From the NCBI GenBank assembly GCA_001839685.1, contig MLAK01000815.1, forward strand, positions 186,001 through 250,000: a stretch of DNA of 64,000 bases. Reading direction: 5' to 3'. The notes under the pieces were generated by a model. It was not told the DNA's origin. It did not search any database and saw only the letters and a program-made list of their open reading frames with translations. Within the stretch, counting starts at the first letter, position 1. Each line of letters opens with the position of its first letter. Source of the stretch: Tritrichomonas foetus (Eukaryota; Parabasalia; Tritrichomonadida; Tritrichomonadidae). Below, one piece after another: positions 1-9,273 of the stretch. The translations under genes and the position numbers were made by a program.

Positions 1-2075
1 TGTCCAATTGTTTTCCAGATTGAAAGTTTTGACATTAAATCAACACCAGCTGTTGGCTCATCCATAAAAATGATTGGTGGGTCACCAAGCATTGAAATTC
101 CTACGCAAAGTTTACGTTTTTGACCACCACTTAAATCTTTTGCATAAGTATCAACTGAACCTTCCAATTGCAGTGTCGAAATAATTTTATCAATCATTTG
201 TTCAAGATTTTCTTCAGGTAAACCACGAATGGTTCCAAAAAGTTCCAAATTCTCTTTAACTGTGAGCAACTCGATAAAAACATTGGATTGAAAAACCGCA
301 CCAACATTTTTTTGGTTTTTCTTGAAAGTTGTTTCTTTTCCATCAATTTCAACACTACAAAAAGTTGAATCAATCATTCCACTTAAAATATTCAACAGTG
401 TTGATTTACCTGCACCATTAGGTCCAATGATAATTGTGACTTCTCCTTTTACTAAATTAAAAGATACTGTATCTAAAGCAACACAATCATGTGAATACTT
501 TTTCGTTATACAATTAACATGAATGAAATCATCTATTCTTTCATCTTCATCAGTTTCAATTTTATTCACATCTTCCAAATAAATTTCACCTTCATTTGAA
601 TTGTTATTCTTTCTTTTTAAATATTTATTTGAAGATTGTGTATTGACTTTGTGGGAATTAGAAATTTTGTAATCTGGTTTATTTTTCTTGCCAAAGAGTT
701 CATTCCAAGCTTGCACTTTAAAGAAATCTGACCATTTCATTGGAGCTATTCCAAATTCACGTTTGTTCATTAAATTAAATAAAATAAACAACAAAAGATA
801 AATTATAAAATCGGCTGTTAAATAAAGCATTGACCAAGCAGGTGAATAAACATAATTGCTTGCTGGAAGTAAATTTGAGAATTTAACAGGTGATTGTCCT
901 CGATAGCAGTTTGAATAAACTCCACCTATTCCCATTTGATAAGCAGCAATTGGAATAAATGAAAATAAATGTTTTGCCCATTCCGTTTTATTATTGACAC
1001 TTAATGTGTAAAAACCATTCATGAAAGAAAAGAAAATAGCAATCATTAAAATAGCAATTGTTATAGATCTTCCATTTTCACTTCTTTTCATAAAAGTTGA
1101 AAGAAAATATTGGAAAGAAATATGTGAAAGAACGTATAAAAATGACATTACAAATAAAACAAAGAAGTCAGTACCATCTAAATAAAACCAAAAGGCAAAA
1201 CATAAATTCATTAAAATATAAGGAATGAGTGAAAGTACAATAGGAGTAATGAAGTTAACAAACCAATAAATTGATTCAGGCATTCCCATTAAAAAGAACA
1301 AAGCAGCAACTTTTGAATCTTTTTCACTTAAAACAGTTTGAAAATCAGGCATAAATGCAATAATTAATGGAAGACATGCAATCAGCATGAAAAAGAATAG
1401 AATGTCAACCTGTTCTTTTCGTGCTAATCGAGGATAATGTTGACTAGAAATATTTAAATTGAGTAATTTATATAACCGTGGATTTGTAAATTCTTTTGGT
1501 AATATTTGGCCGACAGTATATTTCGTCAAGAAGTAGAAAATATCTCTTTCAGGTTCTCCATACAACGATTGCAAATAAATTTCTATTTTTGGCTCACGTT
1601 CTGTGATAGTGTAGTAGATTCCGAGTGCATTCATATCTGCTGAATCGACCCAATCTTGAAGATCTTCTTTTGTGTCACAAACAGTGATTGGAAGACTAGA
1701 CAAATTTGCGGATGTCAGCATTGGTGTGAAAACGTCATTAATGAACTTCTGAGTAAGTTCACTGTTTGGTGCGAAAATCAGCTTTGTGTCCGGAACGAAC
1801 AAAAACGTCATTAGGCCCATTGGCAAAAGTTCAGAATTATATTCGATTGTCTGATTGAGTTCGTCCGGGAAATGTTGGGTTGATGCGAGGTAAATCGGGT
1901 AGAGAATGAGATAGATAACGCATGCAAACAAAAACTCGAGAATTGAAGAAATTGACCTAATTTTTAATAAAAATTGCTTTTTGAATAAAGCTTTGAGTGT
2001 TCGAGAAGTAGAAAACTGAAGACTATCCCTTACCTGGCTCCGGGTTTTATCGATAAGGCCCCTTTCCATCGACAT
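1..2075 (-). CDS. ABCA-type ABC transporter, C-terminal part missing at window edge
   Basis: This is a membrane ATP-binding cassette transporter of the ABCA/lipid-exporter type, read from an ATG at 2075 leftwards with no stop before the window edge, so the end is cut off. After a short cytoplasmic start there is a membrane helix near residues 40-62, then a long non-cytoplasmic loop and a bundle of hydrophobic helices about residues 250-470. The nucleotide-binding domain follows: Walker A GPNGAGKST near residue 551, Q-loop FQSNVF, signature LSGGQKRK near 646, and Walker B PIIFMDEPTAGVD near 665. The order membrane domain then ATPase, with TAGVD after Walker B, is the ABCA half-transporter pattern; members move lipids or sterols across membranes. 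The substrate cannot be inferred. A second in-frame Met lies two codons downstream. Confidence 0.88.
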   Translation of the reverse strand, partial: MSMERGLIDKTRSQVRDSLQFSTSRTLKALFKKQFLLKIRSISSILEFLFACVIYLILYPIYLASTQHFPDELNQTIEYNSELLPMGLMTFLFVPDTKLIFAPNSELTQKFINDVFTPMLTSANLSSLPITVCDTKEDLQDWVDSADMNALGIYYTITEREPKIEIYLQSLYGEPERDIFYFLTKYTVGQILPKEFTNPRLYKLLNLNISSQHYPRLARKEQVDILFFFMLIACLPLIIAFMPDFQTVLSEKDSKVAALFFLMGMPESIYWFVNFITPIVLSLIPYILMNLCFAFWFYLDGTDFFVLFVMSFLYVLSHISFQYFLSTFMKRSENGRSITIAILMIAIFFSFMNGFYTLSVNNKTEWAKHLFSFIPIAAYQMGIGGVYSNCYRGQSPVKFSNLLPASNYVYSPAWSMLYLTADFIIYLLLFILFNLMNKREFGIAPMKWSDFFKVQAWNELFGKKNKPDYKISNSHKVNTQSSNKYLKRKNNNSNEGEIYLEDVNKIETDEDERIDDFIHVNCITKKYSHDCVALDTVSFNLVKGEVTIIIGPNGAGKSTLLNILSGMIDSTFCSVEIDGKETTFKKNQKNVGAVFQSNVFIELLTVKENLELFGTIRGLPEENLEQMIDKIISTLQLEGSVDTYAKDLSGGQKRKLCVGISMLGDPPIIFMDEPTAGVDLMSKLSIWKTIG

Positions 2076-2940
2076 GAATTCCAACGAGTATCAGGATACG
2101 GTTTTCAATGCAATGTGAGAACTTTTTATGAGTCTTATCGTTTCACGAAATTTTTCACATAGTTTCTCTTCAAATAAATGTGAATGTTTGAAAGGAAATA
2201 AAAACCATTGAGAGAATAAATTGAATGATTTTCAATAGAAAAAGATTTAGAAAAAATTATTTGCCCTTTTAGTATTCATAAAAAATGAGAGTGAGATTTT
2301 GAATGATCTCTCAATTGGCAACTTTTTGATATACCTCACAAAAATAATATTATCGGGTGTCAACTAATTAATAGATATGGTGAAATATGTAAACAGACTT
2401 TTCAATTTCTTAGAACTTTAAACGGTCGTTTCTTTATCAAGTAATTTCTTGATTTAAAACTCTGTTTACAGAAAAACATTATTTTGTTTCAGAATGAAGG
2501 AGAAAATAAATCAATTCATGCATTTTGCTATTATGTCTTTGATTCTTCATTTTTGAAATTAAAGAATAGATATTTGTTTTTACTGGAAAATATTAGTCAG
2601 GCAAAAAGTATGAATGATCTTTTTCAAATTGTCATTTCTCGTTCTTCAACTCCTGTCTTTTTATGGAAATAAAAGACGTTTTGATATTTGGCCAAAAAAG
2701 CTTGCAATATGAATATAATTTGGACACAATAAGGGATATTTCAGCTTTTTGATCATAATTGTAAAAAAGATATCTAAAACAGATTTGTTCCTTTAATGAC
2801 TAAACATGAGATTCACCGCGTTATCATTTTATTTGAGAGATAAACTATCCATTTTCCCGGTTAATTCTACAAATTTGCAATCATTTAAACGAGGTGTGAA
2901 TAAAAATTTCAAAGGAACTTCCCTTTACTATAAGAAAAAA

Positions 2941-2959
2941 GGTCAAATAAAGGTCAAAT
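2941..2959 (+). promoter_or_regulatory. Candidate regulatory dimer GGTCAAAT N3 GGTCAAAT
   Basis: Two copies of GGTCAAAT start 11 bp apart, about one helical turn, some 210 bp upstream of the GT8 glycosyltransferase ATG. Close relatives with a GGCCAAAT-type second half lie at 16336-16351 (reverse), 45296-45314 and 51775-51793 (reverse). A binding site is inferred only from repetition and periodicity. Confidence 0.35.
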
Positions 2960-3151
2960 GCACTCATGGGTATAGTTTGAAGCGATATTTGTTGACTCTG
3001 AGTCCTATTAGGAAATCTCATAGGAGAAAAAAATAAACCTGAAACAATGATAGGAATGTCTTTTTCCATCCTGAAGTCAGAAAATGCAGTTTCAGAAAAT
3101 ATTTAAAGGGTTTCAATGGGATAAGCCAAAATTGAGTGTTGGGGTCAATCA

Positions 3152-3156
3152 TCACA
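3152..3156 (+). promoter_or_regulatory. Initiator-like element (TCACA) of the GT8 gene
   Basis: TCACA fits the trichomonad initiator consensus TCA(+1)YW. Its A lies 13 nt upstream of the ATG at 3167, the usual distance in Trichomonas vaginalis, where initiators sit very close to the start codon. Confidence 0.45.
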
Positions 3157-3166
3157 GTTTGAGGAA

Positions 3167-4135
3167 ATGCACGACCTAGCAAAGAACCAGGTTCTTTCAA
3201 TATTCTCCTTGCTCTACTTTCCGCTCATACTAACCATTTTATATCCCGAAAGAAACAAAATCGAAGATATTTATTTCTATGCTGGAAATGTCAGACATTC
3301 ATGGCTACATATCGCATATGTAACAACAAACCGTGGTTGGATTAACGTTGCAAGCTCAGCAGTCTCGATTTTAAATCGATCATCAATTTCTTGCCATTTT
3401 CATGTTTTCTTTTCTGAGCCGCTCAATCAAAGCGATAACATATTTCCTGCAATTCAAGAATATTACAAAGGACGGGCATTGTTCAACATTTCTATTTTGC
3501 CATATAATGAAGTCGCCGGAAAGTTTCCATATCCAAAAGGATTTTGGAATTTTTGGACTCCTTTCATCTTTGCTAGAGTTCTCATCATAGATATTGTTGA
3601 TTGCGACTATTTATTATACCTTGATACTGATGTGTATGGGTGTGGTGATGTCAAAGAAGTTTCTTTTATTAATTTAGGAAATTCATTAATGGCAGGTGTC
3701 CCAGATGCTGCCCCATGGCATTCATACATAGGAAAGGAACATCTGGATACATTAAATCTTACAGATAAAACTTATTTCAATTCTGGAGTAATTTATATGA
3801 ATATACAAGAATTACGAAAATGCGATTTCGTTAATAAAGCGCTCAAGAGATGGGCTCAAAAACAAACATTTTATCCTGATCAAGATTTGTTAAATTATTT
3901 GGTTGGTGATCGTAGGATGATGCTTGATTACAGATTCAATATGCACTGGGTTTCAAGACCTGGTGAATGTGTCTTGAGACATTTTAACCATAAGAAAATT
4001 ACTCATCCTGTCGTAAAGTATGGGCATGAGGATTATAATTATCACTTTGATGCTTTTAATTTGGTAACTAAGCTTTATCTTCAAACATTTAAGAAAGAAC
4101 CAAAATCATATTTGCATGATACTCAGCCGTCATGA
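3167..4135 (+). CDS. Glycosyltransferase family 8-like protein, signal-anchored
   Basis: A 322-residue protein that probably transfers a sugar from a nucleotide-sugar donor to glycans in the secretory pathway. Residues about 8-26 are hydrophobic and act as a signal anchor, giving type II membrane topology. The GT-A fold is marked by the metal-binding DxD in LLYLDTDVYG (Asp153, Asp155), then the family features YFNSGVIYMN and PDQDLLNYL that surround the donor site in GT8 enzymes, and RHFNHKKITHP near the C-terminus. Length is normal for the catalytic domain plus anchor. The ATG at 3167 is preceded by an initiator-like TCACA. Sugar specificity (glucose, galactose or xylose) cannot be told from sequence; GT8/LARGE-like families are expanded in trichomonads. 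Confidence 0.85.
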   Translation: MHDLAKNQVLSIFSLLYFPLILTILYPERNKIEDIYFYAGNVRHSWLHIAYVTTNRGWINVASSAVSILNRSSISCHFHVFFSEPLNQSDNIFPAIQEYYKGRALFNISILPYNEVAGKFPYPKGFWNFWTPFIFARVLIIDIVDCDYLLYLDTDVYGCGDVKEVSFINLGNSLMAGVPDAAPWHSYIGKEHLDTLNLTDKTYFNSGVIYMNIQELRKCDFVNKALKRWAQKQTFYPDQDLLNYLVGDRRMMLDYRFNMHWVSRPGECVLRHFNHKKITHPVVKYGHEDYNYHFDAFNLVTKLYLQTFKKEPKSYLHDTQPS

Positions 4136-4396
4136 TTGGTGTTAATTTCGGATCAAAAGGTGTGAACATTAATTTATTAATGTATTTTATATTTGTGTTG
4201 TATCACTTCATTTCTATGGTTTATTTGCCAAGAAAATATTTTAATTTACAGACCGAGATCAAAATGAAAAGATAAAAAAAGAATGATAAATATCCTTGTG
4301 AATATGTGATTAAATTTACTTATGGAAATAGAAATATCAAAATAAATATTTTCGTTGATTCATTAAAGGTTTTTAGTCTGGATAAGTGTAGCATTT

Positions 4397-4765
4397 TCAT
4401 TTCTGGAAAATAATATCACAGGTTTCAACAGCGCTCTTTCCTTGTCCAACAAGTGAAAATTGAAGATCACCAGAATATGCAAGGAACATATAGCAAACAC
4501 CAGTCCAGTCTCCTCCAAGAGTTTTGCAATATTCAACTTGCTTTTCTTGAATGAATTCTTGTGTTTCTGTGCTATAATATTGAACTACAATTGCTGTAGA
4601 TCCAAGGCAAATTTCATATTCGTCCATGTTTTTATCACCTTTATGAATATTCTTGAGAAAATTTTTGGAAAACCTGTGTGCAATAGTATTATGTCTCATG
4701 TTTACCTTATTTAAAGGTTTCTTGACACTGAGAGTATCTGCTAATAGGAAAAAGAGAAACAACAT
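4397..4765 (-). CDS. Small hypothetical protein, possibly secreted
   Basis: A 122-residue frame convergent with the GT8 gene. Residues 1-14 (MLFLFFLLADTLS) resemble a signal peptide; a basic stretch follows to about residue 45, and then a compact region with four cysteines (EICLG, VEYCKTLGGDWTGVCYMF, ETCDII) that could form two disulphides. No family is recognised. An alternative start is Met47, which would leave a 76-residue cytosolic protein starting MDEYEIC. A 17-bp direct repeat lies 40-95 bp upstream of the first ATG. Codon content in the second half looks coding, so the gene is probably real, but its start is uncertain. Confidence 0.5.
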   Translation of the reverse strand: MLFLFFLLADTLSVKKPLNKVNMRHNTIAHRFSKNFLKNIHKGDKNMDEYEICLGSTAIVVQYYSTETQEFIQEKQVEYCKTLGGDWTGVCYMFLAYSGDLQFSLVGQGKSAVETCDIIFQK

Positions 4766-5866
4766 ATTACTATTTCAAATAAAAAAATGAATTTAAGAAA
4801 AAATTAAACAAGCGAAATTTTTTGAAAGAATCGGTTGAAAATGAAACAAGCGAAATTTTTATGAGTAAAAGATGACATTAGATGAGGGTGAATTAAAAAA
4901 ACTCTTATGCAGAATAAAAAGACATCACGATGTCTCACAAATTATTTTTCAGTGTATTGAAAAAATACTATGAAAAATCGGAATTGATTCAATTCACCTT
5001 TCATTTAGCACAATTTGAATGAGGCAACAAATTACATCACTTGTGATTTTATCATGATCAATCTTCATTCAAATAATAATGATTTAATTTAGAGCTATTT
5101 AACAACTTGAGGCAAAATTCACTTCTAATGATTTTTTAATATTATTTTTTATACCAATTTCACAAATAAATCATTGCTAGCCTTCTTTTTGGTATGTGAA
5201 TTGAAATAGATCAACATTAAAGCTAGTTTTTTAATCGCAATTTCTTCTTTGATAAGTCAGCGACTTTTTCAAAACATACGCATATGATCTAATATAAAAT
5301 CATTTGATGCAATTATAATTTCGGCAAATTTATTGGACAATGGTTTTCGGCGTATTCTAAAAAGTGTTAATTGAAAGTATTATCATTTTAGTTAAATGAT
5401 TTTACCTATTTTCAAGATGTTCATATTATCTTCTTCTAATGAAGATCACCGTGAATATTCGATCTGAAATTTTCTGAGAATGGCCCTTTTAACTATGAAT
5501 ATAGGGTAATTAAGAAAAATGATAACTATAATACATTGTATCTTTGTGATAACATTGTGTCATGATGAAATAAAAATACTGACAATTTATTGATTCAATA
5601 GAATTCTTACCACTTTTATAATCAATTGCATAATATTTTTAGAATAATGTTCTCCATTTTTCATAGCTTAAATGGCTATCATTTCAATACAATTTCATAT
5701 TGTAAAAAAAAATTTAATGGTTGTTCTATGTGTGACGATAAAAATCAATTCAATAATCATTTGCTTCAATTTTATCTAAAATGCCAGAAAAAGTCTTCCT
5801 TAAACAGATTGAAAATATTGATACAATGTTAAAAAGTTTGCAAATATATCAATTAATCGATTATAA
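4766..5866. other. Non-coding spacer with a direct repeat
   Basis: About 1.1 kb of A+T-rich DNA. It contains the repeat at 4806-4860 and a small potential hairpin at 4920-4937 (GACAT/ATGTC). The frame at 5626-5832 is low-complexity and not convincing. Some coding-like codons just before 5867 may belong to the HEAT relic that follows. Confidence 0.5.
4806..4860. repeat. 17-bp direct repeat, 38-bp spacing
   Basis: AAACAAGCGAAATTTTT occurs at 4806-4822 and again, identical, at 4844-4860. The pair lies just upstream (minus strand) of the small gene at 4397-4765, so a regulatory role is possible but not shown. Confidence 0.7.
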
Positions 5867-6123
5867 GATGATGCTCCAGTGGTTCGTGAAGAAACTACCA
5901 AAACTGTGTTTTTCTTCTCAATGAAAAAAACGCTAATACGATCAAAATACTATCAAAAAGTGAAAGTTTCTGCGACAGGTGGGCAATTGCTGTGTTTTTC
6001 TATAATCTATTTGATGGTAAAATGCATCATGAAATATTAAAAGAACTATGTGATGATTCTATTGCAAATGTAAGAATAGCAGCTAATAGAGCCATTGAAA
6101 ATCAGCCAATGTTGCGAAATTGA
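5867..6123 (+). pseudogene. HEAT-repeat protein relic, PP2A A-subunit-like
   Basis: A decayed coding segment in at least two frames. The first part reads DDAPVVREETTKTVFFF, a typical HEAT-repeat second helix of the PP2A scaffold type. After a frame change the second part reads DRWAIAVFFYNLFDG and then LCDDSIANVRIAANRAI before a TGA at 6121-6123. DDS..NVR.AA is the hallmark of PP2A regulatory A-subunit and related HEAT repeats. There is no start codon and only about 85 codons remain, far short of the 500-600 residues of the family. It looks like a 3' remnant of a duplicated gene. Confidence 0.42.
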
Positions 6124-6877
6124 TTTTCAATAATTCATTTTATTGTCATGTTATTATTTATCAATCATTCATTCAGATAATTATTTTTTGTAATAGCACT
6201 GAATGATGTATTATGTATTACTTAATAGATTTTTTTTTTTCAATAAAATAGAATTCTAATTTATATTTTTTCGATATTGTATTTCTTATTATGATTATTA
6301 TAGTGACTTTTTATATTATTAGCTCATTGCATTGGGAAAAATATGCAATATAGTTCGAATTATATCATTTTATTTAAAAAAATCATTTCTCAAATTCATC
6401 TTTTTTTAGACAAAATGCTGAAATAAAGATGTATTCATATAATATACAATTATAACAAATATTTTCACCATTCATCATAGATTCAATATTTTTCGATATA
6501 CGATTATTTGGAAAAACATCAAATAAAGGAATTCAAATGAGTTCATCATGATTTCATTAAAACAAATTAATTCAACTCGAAATATAGAATAACCTTACAT
6601 GGAAAGTTCCCTTTGATCGAAAGATGCCTTAATATTAGGGGAAATTCAATCAAAAAAATCACAGGTTTGCCTGATCTATAGAATATTGAATAGAGCAGTG
6701 ATTATCATTTCATTCAATTTACGAAGTTTCAAAGATAGTCAAAAGAATTTATTTAAATTGTTGAGTGAGTGCCAATTCTTACATAATGAAAAGTCACCTC
6801 ATTCGTGAATTGAATCTTTTTCATCAGAAACTTTTTAAAAATTGTATTGATTTTTGGTATTAAGATCATATTTAAAC
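6124..6877. other. Non-coding spacer
   Basis: About 750 bp of A+T-rich DNA with homopolymer runs. I see no gene, strong hairpin or repeat in it. Confidence 0.5.
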
Positions 6878-6882
6878 TCATT
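6878..6882 (+). promoter_or_regulatory. Initiator-like element (TCATT)
   Basis: TCATT matches TCA(+1)YW with its A 16 nt before the ATG at 6896. It supports that ATG rather than a longer frame opening at a TTG upstream. Confidence 0.45.
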
Positions 6883-6895
6883 TATCGAAATAGAA

Positions 6896-7399
6896 ATGCC
6901 ACCAAGGAAGAAGGTACCTCGAATTATTTGGGAAATGTTCATATTTTGGACTCCCAAAGAAGCTAAAGAATATGTGGGCTTCACAGAATCACAGCAAGAT
7001 TCGTATGATGTCTATAAATATCTAAAAGCCAGAGGTAGAGTTCCAACAACAATGTATGATGAAATAGTGTCACGACAAATGGTAGTGAACCCAAAAAAGA
7101 AAAAGTTTACTCTCAAGCAATTTAGAGTTATTTTTAAAGAATTAAAAGAGAATACTCATGATGTGAGAATAAAAAATAGAACACATTTGGTACTAAGAAA
7201 TGAAAAAATGATGAAAATATTTTTAGAAGACTTCAAAGATGACATCAGACTAATCTTCAGTCAATTGGTGTTTAATGGGACTCATTGGGTAAAAGAAAAT
7301 ATCATCAATGATTTTTATGATAGTGAATATAATGACAGTCCATTCTTTGATGTATATTCGGAATATTACGCGAATGATGAATTTGATTTTGAATATTAA
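6896..7399 (+). CDS. Hypothetical protein, basic N-terminus and acidic aromatic tail
   Basis: A 167-residue frame starting MPPRKKVPRIIW. The frame is open further upstream, but only from a TTG, and the initiator-like TCATT at 6878-6882 points to the ATG at 6896. The N-terminal two thirds are helical and basic (PKKKKFTLKQF, a possible nuclear signal around residues 80-90). The last 40 residues are rich in Asp, Glu, Phe and Tyr (DSEYNDSPFFDVYSEYYANDEFDFEY), resembling an acidic activation-type tail. The acidic/aromatic tail recalls that of the small protein at 8950-9273, although the rest does not align by eye. No known domain is recognised. Confidence 0.6.
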   Translation: MPPRKKVPRIIWEMFIFWTPKEAKEYVGFTESQQDSYDVYKYLKARGRVPTTMYDEIVSRQMVVNPKKKKFTLKQFRVIFKELKENTHDVRIKNRTHLVLRNEKMMKIFLEDFKDDIRLIFSQLVFNGTHWVKENIINDFYDSEYNDSPFFDVYSEYYANDEFDFEY

Positions 7400-7996
7400 A
7401 TGTTTTCATTCATTGGCATCAAGGATTCTTACTTATATAATTTCTTAATTCTAAACATATAAAAAGTGGTTTTTATGAACTATTGAATATTGAACTGGAG
7501 ACTTATCTTAAGAAGAATCAATCGATCATCATAACTAATTGTTTCATCTTTCTTAAAAGTCAATTAAAAAGAGATATTGTGATTCTTAATGATGCGGTTT
7601 TGATAGGAATCTTTCTAAATATCTAAAAATTGAATTGATTTATTTTTATTACCTCAGCTTTATATAAAATCTTTAAAAATGTGCTATATGGTGCTCAAGA
7701 CTGAAACAGCTGAGCATCCACACAATAATTGAAGTGACAATAGACGTAATGTCAAAATCATTCCAAAGAGAAATCAAAGGAATCATTTCGACATCGAAGA
7801 AAAGAGAAACAAACGTCATTTGGGAGCACCATAATGTATGATTTTCGAAAGTTCGAATATTTGATAGAAGATCAAAAATTCTATGGAAAAATAAAAATCA
7901 GATAAAATGTTTTTTTTTTATATTTATTTTTTTTAATTTTATTTTTAGTATCTTTATAGATATATATCAAACATTATTTGGAGCATAAAAAAAAGC
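7400..7996. other. Intergenic region with a possible short inverted-repeat element
   Basis: About 600 bp between convergent genes. Between 7687 and 7833 the base composition is less A+T-rich than its surroundings and the block is bounded by the 10-bp inverted repeat TATGGTGCTC/GAGCACCATA. One forward frame inside it is open for about 55 codons without a starting ATG. The rest is A+T-rich and featureless. Confidence 0.4.
7687..7833. repeat. 147-bp block with 10-bp terminal inverted repeats
   Basis: TATGGTGCTC at 7687-7696 is mirrored exactly by GAGCACCATA at 7824-7833. The inside is relatively G+C-rich. This could be a small MITE-like element or a gene scrap; no clear target-site duplication is visible, so the call is tentative. 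Confidence 0.28.
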
Positions 7997-8332
7997 TCAA
8001 CTCGCTCCATATAATTCAGACACAACTTTTCTTTTCGCTTCAACAGCGTTCGGCGTAGAGTCGTAGCAGTTGGCTCCAAATTTTTCGAGGAGCTGGTCCA
8101 TTTTTGGAAGAGTGCAGGATTCGCACGTATGTTCATGAGATCCGCAATTCGAGCATTGCTTTCCTCTTTCGTCAGGGTTAACTTCGATTGTGGGGTATCC
8201 TAATATTCGAGCGATACTTTCGTAAGTTGCTGGGGCTTCTCGCAGTTCGGAGAACATCGAAAATGATTTAACCGCTTTTTGAAAGGTCAAAACGGTCAAT
8301 TCTGATGGTTCATAAATATAACCATTTCTCAT
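7997..8332 (-). CDS. Small CCHC zinc-knuckle protein
   Basis: A 111-residue protein with one exact CCHC zinc knuckle, C-x2-C-x4-H-x4-C, using Cys60, Cys63, His68 and Cys73 (CSNCGSHEHTCESC). Such knuckles bind single-stranded RNA or DNA in CNBP-like and splicing proteins and in retroelement Gag. The flanks (residues 1-55 helical; 74-111 helical, ending ELYGAS) match nothing I recognise. No protease, reverse transcriptase or other Gag-Pol sequence is nearby, so a cellular nucleic-acid-binding role is more likely than a retroelement. The codon composition is clearly richer in G+C than the flanks, supporting a real gene. An initiator-like TCACT lies 10 nt upstream. Confidence 0.68.
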   Translation of the reverse strand: MRNGYIYEPSELTVLTFQKAVKSFSMFSELREAPATYESIARILGYPTIEVNPDERGKQCSNCGSHEHTCESCTLPKMDQLLEKFGANCYDSTPNAVEAKRKVVSELYGAS

Positions 8333-8949
8333 GAAATTAAGTGATCATTGAAGGTAGAGAAATGAGAAAATATTCATGAATTATGGATTTAAATGGGTAA
8401 TAATCAATCAATATTGTTAAAAGTATTGTCAAGTATATAAATACCTTATGAAATTCTAATATCATTTGAAAATAATAATCTTTGATCACATATACATATA
8501 CATATTTTTTTTTTGAAAAAAATCCTTAAAAATCTTTTTCTCACCTTTATACATACTACATTATATGAGATAACTCTTAAATTGATAAAACTAAATCATA
8601 AGAGAGAATCGACGCTCTTATCCCTTTTGATATTTAAATATCTTCTTCTTGTGTTATGAAATTTATTAAAAATGATTTCTGACACAAACAACAGTTACAA
8701 AATAAGCATATACAAACCTAAAAATAAACAATAATTAATGATAAATAGTTTAACAATAGTCTACTTCATGGCATCCATATTTTGATTTTTTGGTTTCTAT
8801 CTGTTTTACTATACACAATATTCAAAGCTGATCTAAAGTTGAAAAAGGAATCAACAATTGATTCATGAGATTGAATAAAAATTAAAACTACTTCAATTCA
8901 TGATGGTGAATCTTATAAATTATATTGAAAAATAGTTTTATTGATTTAG
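8333..8949. other. Non-coding spacer
   Basis: About 600 bp, A+T-rich, with a short TATACA run near 8490 and a T9-10 tract. The only element I can support is the initiator-like TCACT (minus strand, 8340-8344). Confidence 0.5.
8340..8344 (-). promoter_or_regulatory. Initiator-like element (TCACT) of the zinc-knuckle gene
   Basis: On the minus strand TCACT lies with its A 10 nt before the ATG at 8332, matching the trichomonad TCAYW initiator. Confidence 0.45.
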
Positions 8950-9273
8950 TCAAATACTATCACCAGAATCATTAAAAATATCGTAGGAGACCTCATCAAA
9001 GTTCAAGTCGTTATTCATATCAATGAAAGGGAAAATATTAAAATCATCAGAAACCTGGTTAGTGATATTTTTGTTTCGTCTTCTTTCTTCTCTTTTTTGC
9101 TTGAGTTTGGCGTAATAATCCAATCGTTGTTGAATAGATAGAATAACCTTTTTATCTTTTTTGTTTGTGGGATCAAGAAGACGGCCATTTCGATTTAGAT
9201 AATAGCACCGATTGTAAAGTGTGATTTTAGCGATTCCTAAGCTTTCTCTTTGATCTCTTGAGAGGTGCGTCAT
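8950..9273 (-). CDS. Small hypothetical protein, basic helix and acidic tail
   Basis: A 107-residue frame beginning MTHLSRDQRESLGI. The longer frame to 9288 would start at TTG, so the ATG at 9273 is taken. Residues 1-45 contain a short helical/turn region (SRDQRESLGIAKITLYNRCYYLNRNGRLLDP); residues 45-75 form a charged helix with a KLKQKREERRRN cluster, a plausible nuclear signal; the tail is acidic with regularly spaced Phe, Asp and Asn. The split into basic and acidic halves suggests a small nuclear regulator. No family is recognised. Confidence 0.5.
   Translation of the reverse strand: MTHLSRDQRESLGIAKITLYNRCYYLNRNGRLLDPTNKKDKKVILSIQQRLDYYAKLKQKREERRRNKNITNQVSDDFNIFPFIDMNNDLNFDEVSYDIFNDSGDSI

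Larger units (their letters stand above)
2076..3166. other. Divergent intergenic region between ABC transporter and GT8 gene
   Basis: A+T-rich spacer of about 1.1 kb between two divergent genes. It has short unremarkable reading frames (for example 2484-2672 and 2806-3036) with no recognisable protein features. It carries the GGTCAAAT dimer at 2941-2959 and an initiator-like TCACA at 3152-3156. No RNA gene is seen. Confidence 0.6.

Noticed and set aside
2484..3036. Two short forward frames upstream of the GT8 gene
   Set aside because: Low-complexity, no conserved motif, A+T-driven composition and no initiator-like element; treated as spacer.
7997..8332. Retroelement Gag identity for the zinc-knuckle gene
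   Set aside because: No protease, reverse transcriptase, integrase or terminal repeats in the surrounding DNA.
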